The notes under the pieces: model-generated
Databases searched by the model: none
Seen by the model: the letters and a program-made list of their open reading frames with translations, nothing else
What the model was told of the DNA's origin: nothing
Position numbers and translations under genes: made by a program
Assembly (NCBI GenBank): GCA_032622095.1
Contig: CP136063.1
Span: 213,545,982 to 213,609,981 of the forward strand
Source of the DNA: Siphonodentalium dalli
Lineage: Eukaryota > Mollusca > Scaphopoda > Gadilida > Siphonodentaliidae
Direction: 5' to 3'
Length of the DNA stretch: 64,000 nucleotides
Part shown: positions 1 through 12,729 of the stretch, piece after piece
Position numbering within the stretch: the first letter of the stretch is position 1
How the letters are laid out: the number at the start of each line of letters is the position of its first letter

Positions 1-779
1 TTTCAGATTATAGGTCGATTATGTGCGTATTTGCGCGAGGATAATTCGTTGTAGTGTAAGTTTTGTGTGCGCCCTGCGTGTATCGGGCCGTGTCGATATG
101 AATGTCGTTATGCAGATGTGAGAGAGATATATATATATACACATGTTTTGGACTTCATTTTTTCTTGAGTTGGGCTAATATGGAGAAGAAATTATTTCTG
201 ATGCGAATTATAAACAATATACAAGATCAAGGTGTTTCATATATATGAAGCGATAATTATGTAACACATCGCTCAATGTCTTCCAGGCGGAATGGGACGC
301 AGTCTATTATATCATTTCGCCAATTCCTCATGCTGCGGTTGTTCTGTGAAGTGGATTTCCTCAAAAATAGATGTCTATGTTGCACTCTATTGACAAACCA
401 CGTACAGATTTTTTCAAACTTTTATTGCAAAAAACAATCATAATGAGAAAAGTGATCAATAAAAAGGTAAAATGTAGTTATAAATATAAATTAGAAATTC
501 CTCGCATTCTCTCGCACCTCTCTCGTTGCACACACTTCCCTTGTTCACTAATTTCACTCACTCTCATAAACTTGAAAAATAAATATAAACTTGTGAGAAT
601 ATTTGAATAAATGATATTTTTTGCAAAAGTCTTCTTTTTTGTCGAGGTTTCTGGTATACTATGATATTTTGGCGATTGCTGAATCTGCTAATCGTGCGGT
701 TCGTTCGCCTTCTGTGAGCTCTGATTTTATTGAGCGCCAAATTTGCAAAGAGGTCTGACATCAGGAAGATTCACACCCC
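1..779. other. Unassigned AT-rich sequence
   Basis: No gene, exon or repeat was recognised here. The short open frames have no domain-like composition, and the only simple sequence is a short TA run near 127-141. It lies downstream of the lectin gene, which ends at 4191 on the minus strand. Confidence 0.5.
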
Positions 780-1408
780 GATTTGTCTATTTTAAATTAA
801 TTGGCAGTTTTTCGCTGGCCACTGCAAGGGGAGGGACCAGGACACACCAAGCCGACCATGATTCGGCCCGTTGTGAGATCAATTTGAAATCTGAACACGA
901 ACATTGCATCTATAGCTTGCATGGCCTCAAGCTTCACATTGTTGGAAATTTCTTTCCGAACTGACCCCCCCCCCCATGAACATTTCCAACTTATTTCGGT
1001 CCATTATTTTGACAAAAAGTATCAAAATATGCAGTTGTATAAAAACAACAATAATTTGTTGGAAAATAAAACTACGAGAACAGTTTCAACCTGTTGCCAA
1101 TCGTTGCTGTGAAAGTTCCAACTAATGTAGTGTGAAATGTCCTGCCTCACACGAACATTGCATTTATAGCTTGCATGGCCCCAAGCTTCACATTGTTGGA
1201 AATTTCTTTCCAAACTGACACCCCCCCCCCCCCACCATGAACATTTCCAACTTATTTCAGTCCATTATTTTGACAAAAAGTATCAAAATATGCAGTTGTA
1301 TAAAAACAACAATAATTTGTTGGAAAATAAAACTACGAGAACAGTTTCAACCTGTTGCCAATCGTTGCTGTGAAAGTTCCAACTAATGTAGTGTGAAATG
1401 TCCTGCCC
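780..1408 (+). repeat. Dispersed repeat with a 254-bp internal tandem duplication
   Basis: Two direct copies of about 254 bp lie at 896-1147 and 1150-1407. They are nearly identical apart from the length of a poly-C tract and a few substitutions. Both contain short inverted words of the type TTGGAAA/TTTCCAA. The part from about 830 is related, in the same orientation, to 47860-48200, which shares the GGGAGGGACCA start and a GACCATG word. The family is dispersed and non-coding. Confidence 0.75.
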
Positions 1409-2029
1409 TACACCACTGTCGCCACGTATCAGCAGCCACGTGCACTGTTTGCGACCCATTATACACCTAATAGCATTCGCTTTTTAATTTTTACTGATAT
1501 CGAAATATCTTTCTCGTATTTGAATTCGCGCAATGCTATTTTTCGCGAAATATAGAACGACTTCGAATTCCCCGGCACATAAGGGTTTAAGGCAATGAGC
1601 TTCTACATATTATCAAAACTGCATTGCGTGGATGATTATTTATATATACGAACAGTCATTCTCAATAAGTATGAATGTGTAAAATGGTATACCACAATCG
1701 ATACGAAAAGTTTTATATAACATAATATGCTAATGTAAATGTTATTTAAAGGAACGGGCGGCGTTCGTTGCAGAAATATTCATAGTTGTTCAAATCGCCA
1801 TCAACAGAAGGAATATTAAAATATATATAGTTCTGTTCATATACCAAACATAATCAGCACGTACATAGTATATTGTCGTCAAGACGTACGATGGTGTACG
1901 TAAACAAGAGCCTGCTCGTGTTACAGAAGTTTTGCTTCTGTTTACATAAAGCAGCTCAATTCTATTGGTTAATCACACACAAATTATATAAACGCTCTTT
2001 ATTATTTCCATATCAGGAAAACAGTAACA
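1409..2029. other. Unassigned intergenic sequence
   Basis: AT-rich sequence with no recognisable exon, RNA gene or repeat boundary. From about 1890 it grades into the dispersed repeat that follows. Confidence 0.4.
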
Positions 2030-2280
2030 AATGACGCTCTTTATGTTTACCATATCCGGATCTAAACAAAAGCCAGGTTCTGTAACGTGTTATGCTTCTG
2101 TTTACATAAAAAGGAAAAAACATTTGACAATAACATATTTATGCCATATTTCTGATTGGTATAAGAACAAGTTTGTCTATATTTTACTATTCTTTCTGTT
2201 TATGGCGGTTTTTGACGGAGGTGAATATTTTAACAGCATACCCACCGCCAACGCCGCCCGTCATTTTAAATGCTTGTGAC
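2030..2280. repeat. Dispersed repeat, related to 21230-21480 and 63440-63570
   Basis: The words GATTGGTATAAGAACA, TCTGTTTATGGCGGTTTTT and GTGAATATTTTAACAGCA at 2150-2245 recur with changes near 21340-21440. The first two also recur near 63510-63575. All three copies are in the same orientation and close to a TTTACATAA-like word. The family was not identified; a short non-autonomous DNA element is possible. Confidence 0.5.
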
Positions 2281-2689
2281 ATATAGATATAGCTTATTGC
2301 AACAACACAGAGGTACATAAATACTCATATGAACATTTATGTTCTTTGCTTGCTGCACATGGAGCTGGATTTATAATTTGCTTTCGGGAATTAAGAACCG
2401 ACACTACTATCGGATACGAGACGTTTTTAAAATAGTTATGTCAGTATTGAATTCGCTTATCATGGTGCTCGAGGTATGTCGATAAATACCTGAATTAACG
2501 TTCTACGACCATTATATATCACAGACAGACGCCTTGAAATAATACAAAATGCAACTTCGAACGCGATGATTTGGCTCCCAATAAATATTGCGATATTTAT
2601 TTTCAGTGCAATACGGGAATCGGAAACGGAATAACTCGCGACTTCAGAAAAGGTATGTTGCGTTAACCTAACATGAAACATTTAAAATA

Positions 2690-3240
2690 ATTCGCGCATT
2701 GCTTTTTCTTTGTTTTAGTCGTCATCACTACGTAGTATACATGAATAAGCAAAGAACGAAGACAGCTGTTGATGTTCTTCCTGTGGTCTAAATGTGCAAT
2801 TTTTCGCGACCAATCATTAAACAATTCGAACGGCGCAAACGAAACGATCTCAAGATCGAGTTATCGTAAAATATAAGAAACACAAGTCAAAACAGGTATT
2901 TTCAACGCTACGACGTCGTGTGTATGTCGAGGATTGTTTTCGGAAATCTTCAACGACTGTATGTTTTGAGCAGCCAATGCGCGCACGATTTGACAGCGAA
3001 AGGTACTTAATCGGGATTCACGATTATGTAGCCGGTGATATGCAATCGCAGTAACACGTGCCACGCGATATTAGGATTGATGTGTGGATTATTGACGAAA
3101 TAACGGAGATATCTGAAGAATAGTTTTTTTTTTAAGAGCGTGTTTTTGAAGAGCGGATATATTTGAAGAAGTTTGTTTAAAGAATGTGTTTTAAGAGCGA
3201 TATATTATAAATAGCTATATATCGTGAACCCCGATTAAGT
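2690..3240. repeat. Dispersed repeat related to 11340-11880
   Basis: The words CACGATT, TACTTAATCGGG, TCACGATTA and GACGAAATAACG at 2980-3110 recur in the same order at 11455-11570. They recur again inverted at 11690-11870. A tail rich in AAGAGCG words lies at 3130-3210. This is a low-complexity dispersed repeat with no coding content. Confidence 0.5.
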
Positions 3241-3817
3241 ATTTCGTTCTATCTAACTGTGTGCATATTAGGTGATTTTGAAATACCTGTCCTCCTACCG
3301 TAGCCATGTCCGTTTATTGAAACGGGTTGTGTGAACTCTTAGTTTCATAATACATATGTATATCTAATATACAACAAAAACACAAATCACATAAATGCAG
3401 TCTTTATGCTCAGCATGTTCTATAAGACTGTTGAATTGCAAAACAGGGTCGCAGTGAATGTCCACATTTGTATAGCAAAATCCTAGCACAATTTTATAAA
3501 TTAGTCTCTGATATCGTATCATCTGTCATACGCCCATGATACATGTACTTGATTATGGTCATGGGTCCAAATACTCCACGAATTGTAGTAACATTGGAGC
3601 TTCAAATACGTTGGCTGTTCCATTCCATTCTCATCTTACTTATTAAGTGAAAAAGTATGTTCTCATAACCTTTGATTTTGTCTCTATTTGAAGTGTCCAA
3701 GTATGACAACCGGTTGCTGAATACAAGCCACATGTTAGTTGAAACATACTAGTTGTCTTAGTTTATAAATCTCACGTAAATATTTGTAAATTTATGTCAC
3801 ATCAACACACACTGGTC
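3241..3817. other. Unassigned sequence downstream of the lectin gene
   Basis: No exon, repeat boundary or RNA gene was recognised. It lies just beyond the candidate polyadenylation signal of the minus-strand lectin gene. Confidence 0.4.
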
Positions 3818-3823
3818 TTTATT
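3818..3823 (-). promoter_or_regulatory. Candidate polyadenylation signal of the lectin gene
   Basis: AATAAA on the minus strand is the first canonical hexamer I see downstream of the stop at 4191-4193. It would give a 3' UTR of about 370 nt. This hexamer is common by chance in AT-rich DNA, so only its position supports it. Confidence 0.3.
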
Positions 3824-4190
3824 TGAAGCTTCTCAGGTTCAAATTGCCATATGTTGAGTATATATAACTGAATTAACTTCTCCGAACTATGGAACATACG
3901 TGTGGCTTTCCGTTGAACCGTTTCAAACTTAATCAACAGTCCAACAAACCGCGGCTGCAAAACATTACAACAATAATATAATATTGGGCTGACAATTTTG
4001 TTTTAATATCGTGCAATCCATTTGCATGAAAGTTCTATCACAAGGCCTGGTTTGCCTTGGAAATAACCGAATTCACTTGGACCGAGATAACTCTACGAAC
4101 TGAACCCGCTGGTATATCTGAGATAGTGCATGTTGGTGAATATGACCACAGACGTCATCTGTTCGCCAAGTCAAAAAGTATCTAAATATA

Positions 4191-4423
4191 TCACAGTTCA
4201 CAAACGTATCTGTGGAGGTTCGATGAAGATGTGGTATCACAGTCATAATCGTTCATGTCAGCGGCGTTGTTGCTCAATCGTGTGACGGTCATGCAGTATT
4301 GATTTCCACTGTAGTTATCTATTATCGCACCCGCAGTCAGCCATAGCGGATCACCATTTCTGTTCTTCCAATCAACCCAGTTCGATTCGCTCGTCCCGTC
4401 AACATAAAGTACTATGTTGGTAC
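4191..4423 (-). CDS. Terminal exon of PAN/C-type lectin-like gene (second half of the lectin fold)
   Basis: The minus-strand exon begins after a consensus acceptor (TTTTGCAG at 4431-4424) in phase 1 and ends at a TGA (4193-4191). It encodes 76 residues that read as the C-terminal half of a C-type lectin-like domain. It has an LYVDGT strand, an NWVDW segment, GDPLW, a QYC cysteine, an MND-x2-C segment in the place of the usual WND/C motif, and a final RYVCEL. In the joined model the cysteines are residues 198, 216 and 229, the usual three of the second half. No EPN- or QPD-type calcium/sugar motif is evident, so carbohydrate binding is not assured. The frame is uninterrupted. The preceding exon is probably 19294-19467, but an unseen closer exon cannot be excluded. 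Confidence 0.72.
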
Positions 4424-7400
4424 CTGCAAAATATACATGTAAGATGTACTAAACCACGGAGTTATCGCAAAATCGGTTGAACGTTATACTGTATCACCAC
4501 GAATTTCAACCCGTCATTCTGGAACGTGGCTACATATTTACTATGGTGTTTCACCCACCAACTTTGATCAACATGCTAAGCTGTTATGTTGAAATATTCA
4601 GGCCTGGCCAGAATTTGGTACGAAATGTGTTGTTATAAATGTCGAATTTTGTCCCAGTATTGGCCAATTGTGTTGAATTAATTGACCATCAGTTGGAAAA
4701 CAAATGTTAGGATGTATTAGATTGGAAATGTCCCACATATCGAGCTACCAGTTGAGCAATTATAACCCAAGTTCAGAGAGCAGTTGGAATTTCACCTGGA
4801 AGTTGGGAGCTTGGTCTGGTTCAAGGGGGTGTGTTTGAGCATTGGTGAAAATTGAAAGTTGGTTACTCCAGCGGTGAACCTCCAGCCACATCATTGTCGT
4901 CATTGAATACGATTTTATTCGGTGACACACCCACGGTTGTATATCTTGATTAGCCTGCCCCGTGCACACAGAGCCGAATGCATAGCGTACGTTGTTCACA
5001 TCCATCAATTCTGCGTTCATAACAATAAGTTTAGTCGTATCCATGGACGTGACTACATGAACTTTGTTGTGGGAAGTGTTCAACATAGAATATCCGACTG
5101 CTCGCACTCCATTGTTGGCCGGTATTCCCAACTTTATTCATTGAATCCCTTGAGTTTTGGCTTCCCAACTGGTACCTTAAATTGGTTTGAAATCACGATT
5201 GAACTCGCATAACGCCTGCACACAGTGGCAAGTATTCGTATAAATGAAATAGAGTGACTCTCGTTGGCGAAAACATTCTCGTTTGTGTATCAGTGACGTG
5301 TTCAAATGTCAAAGAGTCCATACGTCCTGTTTTTCGAACTTGCATAGCCGATGTAATGTTGTTGAGTATGTATGAGGGTATCACACCCCCCTTTTTTTTT
5401 CGGTACGCGGGATTCAGGATATTTTGAAGCCGTACGCGGGATTCATACCCCGGAATTAACTGGTATTCGGGTTCAAGCAAAACATCTTGGACGCAGGTTC
5501 TGATGGCGCAAAATAATATTTTGTTCTAGTTATCTGTATGAATGAGTGGGTAGAATAGCTTCTTGTGCATATTCGACCACCATGCCATCATAAAGTATCA
5601 TTAATCGTATCATAACGGCCTCATAACGCCCATAATAATCTACTCCGATATCATGTCAGGTATAATGGATCATAATGTGTCTATGTAACTTCTGCTTGTA
5701 TCTGTCTGATATTAAAACAGTCAAATTGTATGTCATTTATCGCATATTATTTCTTAACATGTATTCAGGATTCACCCCCCAAAATTAACTGGTGTTCAGG
5801 ATTCAGGGGGAGGGGGTGATACTCTCATGTAATGTTGCTGAGTATGCATTGACGGTAATAGTTTCAGTATGAATTATTCATATTGTGTGAAGTGGCTGAC
5901 TCGTAAAATAACCGTTTGATGCCGAGGGATAAAAATTGCACACACAAGGTTGATTTATTTGTTGTTTCCCGAATTTTGGGATCTACCCCCTCTGCATGTA
6001 ATTTATATCCATCCATTTGTTGACACATGCCCACACCAGCCCACCACTGTTTATTCACAATTTGGTCCACATGCATGTAATTGTCCGCCTTCTAATCCGA
6101 CCTTGTATTTTTATTAACCGCATATATAATTATTTACTTCCTGTCTAATTTGAAACAAGAATGATAATTTACCAATTTTCTGCGCAAGTTCGACTTCAAA
6201 ATCGATACGGTTAGCAACAAATTGATTAATCGAAATCGAATAACTACTCGCCAGATAATGCATCAGATCTAATATGTTCAGTTGTCAATGGGTTAATATT
6301 TATTTGGCCGCATACGGTAATGCATACATTTGTAAGCATATAAAATGCTTGAAGAATTTCCAAACAATTACAATTTAAAGGTGAACAACGTGTTAGAGCA
6401 GACATTGTCGGCACCCAATATATATTCCAATTGTTTACCGTTACCTGACAAACTAAGCATGAACGGGGTAACCAACAGCTGATCGGCATCTCTTGATATA
6501 TATATCGTCAAAAGAAGAGTCATAACCTAGCAATTACCCGCTTTGTGGATTGTCCAGTGAGGAAAATCGTGTAAGTTACTCACACTCTTCAACATGTCGA
6601 TTATCCTACCAAAAAGCTTACGCTGGATAAGTGCACTGTGAGGATTTCTCGATCTAGTCTTAATGCTTTAAGTGCAGACTCTTAAATAAAGCAATTGATT
6701 TAGGTACTCAATAATACATATAGCCCATATAGTACCAAACAGCATGGTAATATATGCCTTTAGAGGTTCCACAGAGAACCAAATCGTTGGTTCCAAGCTG
6801 ATTGGGTGAGACCGTCACGTGTGTCGATGTCGAGTGCATATGCTCAAACTAAAGTGAACAAAATGGCCGCTCATCGACTCGCTGTCATATATCTATCGTT
6901 TAAAGTACCTTATAACAACGGCACAACACCCGCTTGCATCTTTTATTTAAAGGGGAATTCGGCCTCGACTTACAGGTACACTTTTGAAGTTTTAGTATGG
7001 CCTAAAATGAAACAATTTGCCGGTTGCTAAACACCGAAGGCGTGAAAATTAAAAAGATAAATAGTTTTAATTTTGGCCAAATTTGATCAAATAAGTTACT
7101 ACTTGTACCGTAGATGTTCTGGAATAATGTCAACACTGTTTGATTTGGGTCTGACTGTGAATCGGAGAAGCTGCTAAACCACAAAAACCGGTCGATGTTG
7201 ATATTTTCGATTTGCTAATTCGACTGTCACTGTTCACAACGTTCCAAGCCAACGCTGTTGGTGTTACACTTGGTACTGACACGAGAATAATTCCCAAAAG
7301 CTTTGATGTCAACCACTAGTGATTAGTACATGACACTATCAACAACATCAACAACAACGTGAGAAAGTTTAGTCAGAATTAGTGTGTCGAAATTCTCTTC

Positions 7401-8479
7401 TTCGGAATTAGTTATCGCGAACTGATGTGTGGACACTCGTCTCATGATATTGATACATAATATTTCATCGAAAAAAATGTGTGGCCATGTCTACGAGTTG
7501 AGAACCAAAATCATTGTCCAGTTTCGGAGTCTGCTGAACATTGTTTTGAATGTTTCTGCGGAGTCTGCGACGAACTGATAGGCCTGCTGATTTATAGTGT
7601 TGTGATGTATATGCATGGACTGGTTGTAAGGTTGTAGGCCGTTAATGACCGCGGTTGTACCGCCATTGAATGACAGTCAAGTGGTATCACCGCGATTGAT
7701 ATTTGTCTTATACGCACAATATATCGCCCATTTGTGGAGTCTGCTATTCATTTGATCGAAATGCCGGTGACGCTGTGATATTGTTGTGATATATGTATGG
7801 AATGACGGATAATCTCGGAGACACGGATCCAATTCTGGGACACACATTATCACCGAATCCGTCACAAGCTGTTATTAGAAGTTGACTGTGTTCACTTTGA
7901 CGTACTACAGCTATGCTCTAATTAATCGTCCCCTTTAACAAGGTTGTATGGCGTTAATGACACCGGTTATACATACCACCATTCAACCGCAGTCAAGCGG
8001 TTGACATGTGGCAACCGCGGGTAATCTTACTACGGTACTAGTAATAATATTTTGCGACCACTATTAATTTTTTACATGGCCACCTAACACCAAGTCCAGC
8101 TTTTTGTGAGCGCCATGCACCGTGTTAACTATATACAAAACAATATTTCAATTAATAATTTGTTTACGGTTTAATCAACATTCGAAGATGGTCACAGAAA
8201 TATGACCCATTATTTTAGACATTCAGGCACATTTTACTCCACATGCAGGGAACAGGCCGGGGATATCCTGGAATCACTTAAATAAGTACAAAAATACGAT
8301 CAAGGTTTTATTCTATTAAAAGTAATATAATTTGGTTTATTTCATTTTGCGACATGATCTGAAAGAACCTTGATCGGGGTTTTGTACTTAATTCGATGTC
8401 AAACGCCGTGGCATCATTTGGAATCTAACATGCCACATTGTTAAATTTTCCGTCGGCCATTTTTCGTAATATCGAGTGC
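4424..8479. other. 3' part of lectin intron 2: no gene recognised
   Basis: About 4 kb of mostly unique-looking AT-rich sequence. A loose group of TTGGAAA/TTCCAAC words lies at 4590-4880. Two related segments with GGATTCA and AATTAACTGGT words lie at 5400-5475 and 5765-5815. A near-duplicate pair of about 70 bp lies at 7623-7690 and 7941-8010. A 123-codon minus-strand frame at 4760-5131 shows no domain, repeat or splice signal that would support it as an exon. Confidence 0.4.
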
Positions 8480-8770
8480 TTGGTACCTGGGCATGTTCTC
8501 CACATAGTACCTATATATTTGGTTCTCTGGATAACCAAATATCTAGGTAGTATGCATAGTACCTAAATGTTTGGTACCCCAGAGTACCCAATCAGGTATT
8601 ACATAGTATCTGCCTTGATATTAGGTACACCAGAGTACCAACAATTTGGTAATTCAGAGCACACACAATATTTGGTACTTCAGAGTACCAACAATTTGGT
8701 AGCCCAGAGTACCAACAATTAGGTACTCCCCACGGAACAAATTCAGAACCTACGTATGTACTCTGGAGCA
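8480..8770. repeat. Cluster of short palindromes, motif TTGGTACYCCAGAGTACCAA
   Basis: About ten partly degenerate copies, alternately oriented, of TTTGGTAC / GTACCAA separated by CCAGAG or CTCTGG lie in about 290 bp. Adjacent copies can pair into many small hairpins. It has the same design as five other clusters in this window, each built on a different word. Confidence 0.7.
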
Positions 8771-8887
8771 CATATTGTTTTAAGAGTGCATGGGCCTATT
8801 CGTATCAAAATGTCTCCGTTCGAAAATCAGTGCTCTAACTCGGCGTGCATCACTAAGCATAACCGATGCGACCGAGAGTGGCTAAAA

Positions 8888-10010
8888 TGCAAGCTTGGCG
8901 CCAAGCTTGGCAGTTTTTAAGGCAGGTGACTAAAAGACAAGCTTGGCGTTTTCAAATTTTTAAAAAGCCTTTTAAACGCTGTTTTCGGGTGAATTATGCG
9001 GGAATAGCACAAGTTAATTACTTATATGGCCCATTTTCGTAAATTAATCGACAATAGTGGCAGTAATGTCCCCGATTGGTTGGTTAATAGGGGGCGTGGT
9101 CACAAAATCAAAACATCGTCTTTTTACGCAGATTTCTTGTCGATTTTTGGTCGATTTCTCTTTTTAAACATCAGTTGGACTAAGTTTTTTATTCGAAACA
9201 TGTTAAATGGTTATCATTTATCACTCTCATAGTCGAGCTTGGCGGTTTTGAACATTATATGCGAAGAATTTTTGACTTTTAGATGACCGACCACCGAACC
9301 GCCAAGCTCGAATAAAAAATCAAAATATTAAGCTGAATTTTCGCCGATTTCTCGTTTCTAAAACACGTTCCATCTAGTTTTTATGTAAAAACGTGTAAAA
9401 TGATTATCATTCTTCACAAATATAATCGGGCTTGGCGGTTTTGAACATTATATACAAAAGAATTTTTGACTTTTAGATGACCGACCACCGAACCGCCAAG
9501 CTCGAATAAAAAATCAAAATATTAAGCTGAATTTTCGCCGATTTCTCGTTTCTAAAACACGTTCCATCTAGTTTTTATGTAAAAACATGTAAAATTATTA
9601 TCATTCTTCACAAATATAATCGGGCTTGGCGGTTTTGAACATTATATACAAAGAAGTTTTGACATTTTGATGACCGACCACCGAACCGCCAAGCTCGAAT
9701 TAAAAATAAAAATATATAGCTGAATTTCGGCCGATTTCTCGTTTCTAAAACACGTTCCAGCTAGTTTTCATGTAAAAACATGTAAAATGATTATCATTCT
9801 TCACAAATATAATCGAGTTTGGCGGTTTTTAATATTTTATATTAAGAATTTTGGACATTTGATGACCGACCACCGAACCGCCAAGCTCGAATTTTAAATC
9901 AAAATATGAAGCTGAATTTCCTGAGATTTCTCGTTTCTAAAACATGACCCAGCTATTTTTCATGTAAAAATATGTAAAATGATTATCGTTCTTCACATAT
10001 ATACTGAGTA
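8888..10010. repeat. 193-bp satellite, four copies, each with an internal dyad
   Basis: Units repeat with spacings of 193, 194 and 193 bp; the anchor word CTTGGCGGTTTT starts at 9238, 9431 and 9625, and at 9818 as TTTGGCGGTTTT. Each unit contains an inverted pair, GCTTGGCGGTT and AACCGCCAAGC, about 60 bp apart. These are followed by an AT-rich half with TCTCGTTTCTAAAACA. The array is preceded by a perfect 18-bp palindrome, AAGCTTGGCGCCAAGCTT, at 8891-8908. It is non-coding and lies within lectin intron 2. Confidence 0.85.
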
Positions 10011-11339
10011 TATGCAATTTGGTTTATCATCTGGGGCGACATTCTCCAGTAAATACAAAGTTTCATTTAGTTTCATTGCAACTTAATTTACCTGATTGTC
10101 TTAACTAAAAAATGACGCAGAATGCCAAAAAGATAGTCAACATATAATACTTATGTTATGTCAACCAGTTATTTTATATTTAAAAAAACAAAAAACAAGA
10201 CACTGAACAAGATTTACAAAAACTCTAATAGCTGCTATGATACACTATGGCTGGTATTTTGTGTTCTTTTAATAGGATAACAATGTTGATCAACCTATTT
10301 ATTTCTATAAATGGACAAGCTATGATGTTGTCCTGGTATAATCTTACAATAGCACCGAATGTTGAACGTTATTTATTTGAATTTCGAGGAAATATGTTGC
10401 CTTTGGAGTTCCATTGCTTGTGAACGATTAATGTAATCTATATAACTCATTTCGTCAATGTTACCATCTTTTCTCCCACCGCAGCATAAGTTGCATGTGA
10501 AGCTGACTTACTATATTGTTCAGCTCAATAGTAGAATATTATGCAACTAAAATATTATTTGTATCAATATATGCGTGAGAAAACGAAGAAACATTGACGA
10601 AATTAGTTCTATGTACAGCATTTTCATCGAAGTTAGGTCCAGACCTAATACACTGGACGAGTTTTGTAAATTCTGCTATACACTGGGGATTCGTTGTAGA
10701 TCCTATTTGTTACATGATCCAAAACCTCGACAAAACATACTTAAATCAACAAATGGGACGCGAAACTAACATCGGCTTCTATAAGACATGCGATGACGTT
10801 TCACGTAACTATATGTGTTGTTTGCCAGCTTAAAGAAATAGTCCCAGATAAATAAAGACTCTTTGGCGTACTTAATGGCGTATATTTAATACCATAACTT
10901 TTCAAACGCTTCATTCATTATAGTTTGTTGGACATATATTGGAAGCCATCGTATTTTGAGACGTAGTGTACGATATGTAAACAGACGACAAACCGGAAGT
11001 CAAAAGTCACCTGGCACTATTTCCTGTTATTAAACGGACGTTTAATATAACAACTTAAAGAATGGGTTTATTGAATGGAATATTGGTAGGATCGTGTAAT
11101 AAATATTCTAGTCAACATAAAAGAATAAAACACCTGCAATATGTTTTAAACTAAAACAAAGAGTTCAGTAAGCAATATGTCTTCAATATCTCCGTTCCCA
11201 TCGTAATTTAGAAACAATCAACGTTTTTGTTTTGTTATGAATCTCCGGGTGTAGAAGTGTTTTGTTAGTTTGAAACAACATACTCTAAAATGTTGCGACA
11301 ATATTGCTTATATTAAAATGAAATAGATAAGAGGGATTG
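10011..11339. other. Intron 2 sequence, nothing recognised
   Basis: AT-rich sequence. Two overlapping plus-strand frames at 10575-10833 show no domain and no convincing splice context, and are most likely chance frames. Confidence 0.4.
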
Positions 11340-11880
11340 ATCGCGAACCTCTAAGTATAAACACAAGACGATATCCGATACAACGGTCCGGCGATTCATG
11401 TGATGGCAGACATTCTTGCACATCGATAAAGATTGATCACATCAACTAATACGCACACGATTAGATAGCGAAATATACTTAATCGGGTTTCACGATTAGA
11501 TAGCGATTGATATTTAATCTCAGTATCAGGTCCCACGCGAGGCTATAGGATTATTAGCGAAATAACGAAGTGTTTTAAAAGAGCCTTCCCCTAACCTCCC
11601 GCAAACCCAGCCACCCAATGCAATAATTTGACTTATGTCAAACAACATTTTATCAATTGTGGTTTTGTAAATTCGCCTTACGAATATTCGTTATTTCGTC
11701 AAAGTGCGTTCTAGATAAAGTTGCCATCCTTCCTATTAACTCAGAATACTCCTTTCGAAATGTAATCCTAACATGGCATGTCACATGTACTACTTTTGTA
11801 TATCAGTCGCTATCTAATCGCCAACCCAGATTAAGTATCTTTCGCTATCTAATCGTGTGTATTTTATAGGTGGATCACAT
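11340..11880. repeat. Foldback repeat with inverted ends
   Basis: ACACGATTAGATAGCGAAATATACTT at about 11456-11481 is matched in inverted orientation by the segment ending CGCTATCTAATCGTGTGT at about 11840-11860. CGAAATAACGAA and its inverse are also present between them. The left arm resembles 2980-3110. This is probably a foldback-type non-autonomous element of about 0.4 kb. Confidence 0.5.
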
Positions 11881-12593
11881 ATATACCTTTTGCCAACACG
11901 TATGGCTATCACTTACATCGTTGACCGTTGGAGGCTGAGAGCGTATGGAATTTGAAATTCTCAATCTAGACCTCACTAATATCAGCCAAACTTCAAGTGT
12001 TCCACGAATTTAATGTGATTGACGTAATAAAGATATTAATTTATCTAATATTTTCTATGAAATTCCATGATAAAATTGGCGATAACGAATTGCGATAAAA
12101 TTAGTTGTATCGCTACTGCAGTTGCGATACAAGGCGCACATGGCATTATCCACATGTTCAAAATCATGAATGAACTGACGTCACATAAATCGCGTGAAAA
12201 ATCAAAACAAAATTCTAACGTTTTTGTACTATATAAAAATAGTTCTTAGGTTTTGACATTAGTTGTTGCCTCCCATCATACGTATTATGGTATAACATAT
12301 CACAATGTAACTGACATGTATTTTTTGAGTATTTATTATTCAATTATATAAACCAAACATGAGATTTTGTCCATTGAATTCAATTTCCGTTAGACGTATT
12401 CGCATTAACGTGGAGGTTGGGAAAATTTAGCATTTCGAGCTAATCGGTGACACATAAATTTGCAGGTTGTGAGAATTTACTCAAGAAAGCTAATCGTGGG
12501 ACACAAATCCAACTATTTTGACATTTAAAAAACTCCTGTTTTGTGTGATGTATTCTGTCACACCAATGGTAGGAATACGTATTATATACACAC
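11881..12593. other. Intron 2 sequence, nothing recognised
   Basis: AT-rich sequence. A short repeated word set (AGCTAATCGTG/GGTGACACA) at 12440-12500 is the only pattern I see. Confidence 0.35.
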
Positions 12594-12729
12594 TGTGTTT
12601 GTACCGATTCATGTATCGCGACTCGGCCCATTTTCGTGGCGACATAGCGAATCGGCGACCAAGGTCGCCTCGGCGCTATATGGCCACGAAAACTAGCCGA
12701 GTCGCGATAAATGAATTGATACAAACACA
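12594..12729. repeat. Palindromic foldback (MITE-like), about 136 bp
   Basis: TGTGTTTGTACCGATTCAT at the left is matched by ATGAATTGATACAAACACA at the right. Inside are TCGCGACTCGG / CCGAGTCGCGA and TTTTCGTGGC / GCCACGAAAA. The centre is rich in GGCGACC/GGTCGCC. Such a structure would form one long hairpin and is typical of a miniature inverted-repeat element. Confidence 0.8.

Noticed and set aside
4760-5131. 123-codon minus-strand open frame
   Set aside because: No domain, no splice or codon signal, and overlapping plus-strand frames of similar length; it sits in a TTGGAAA-rich repeat.
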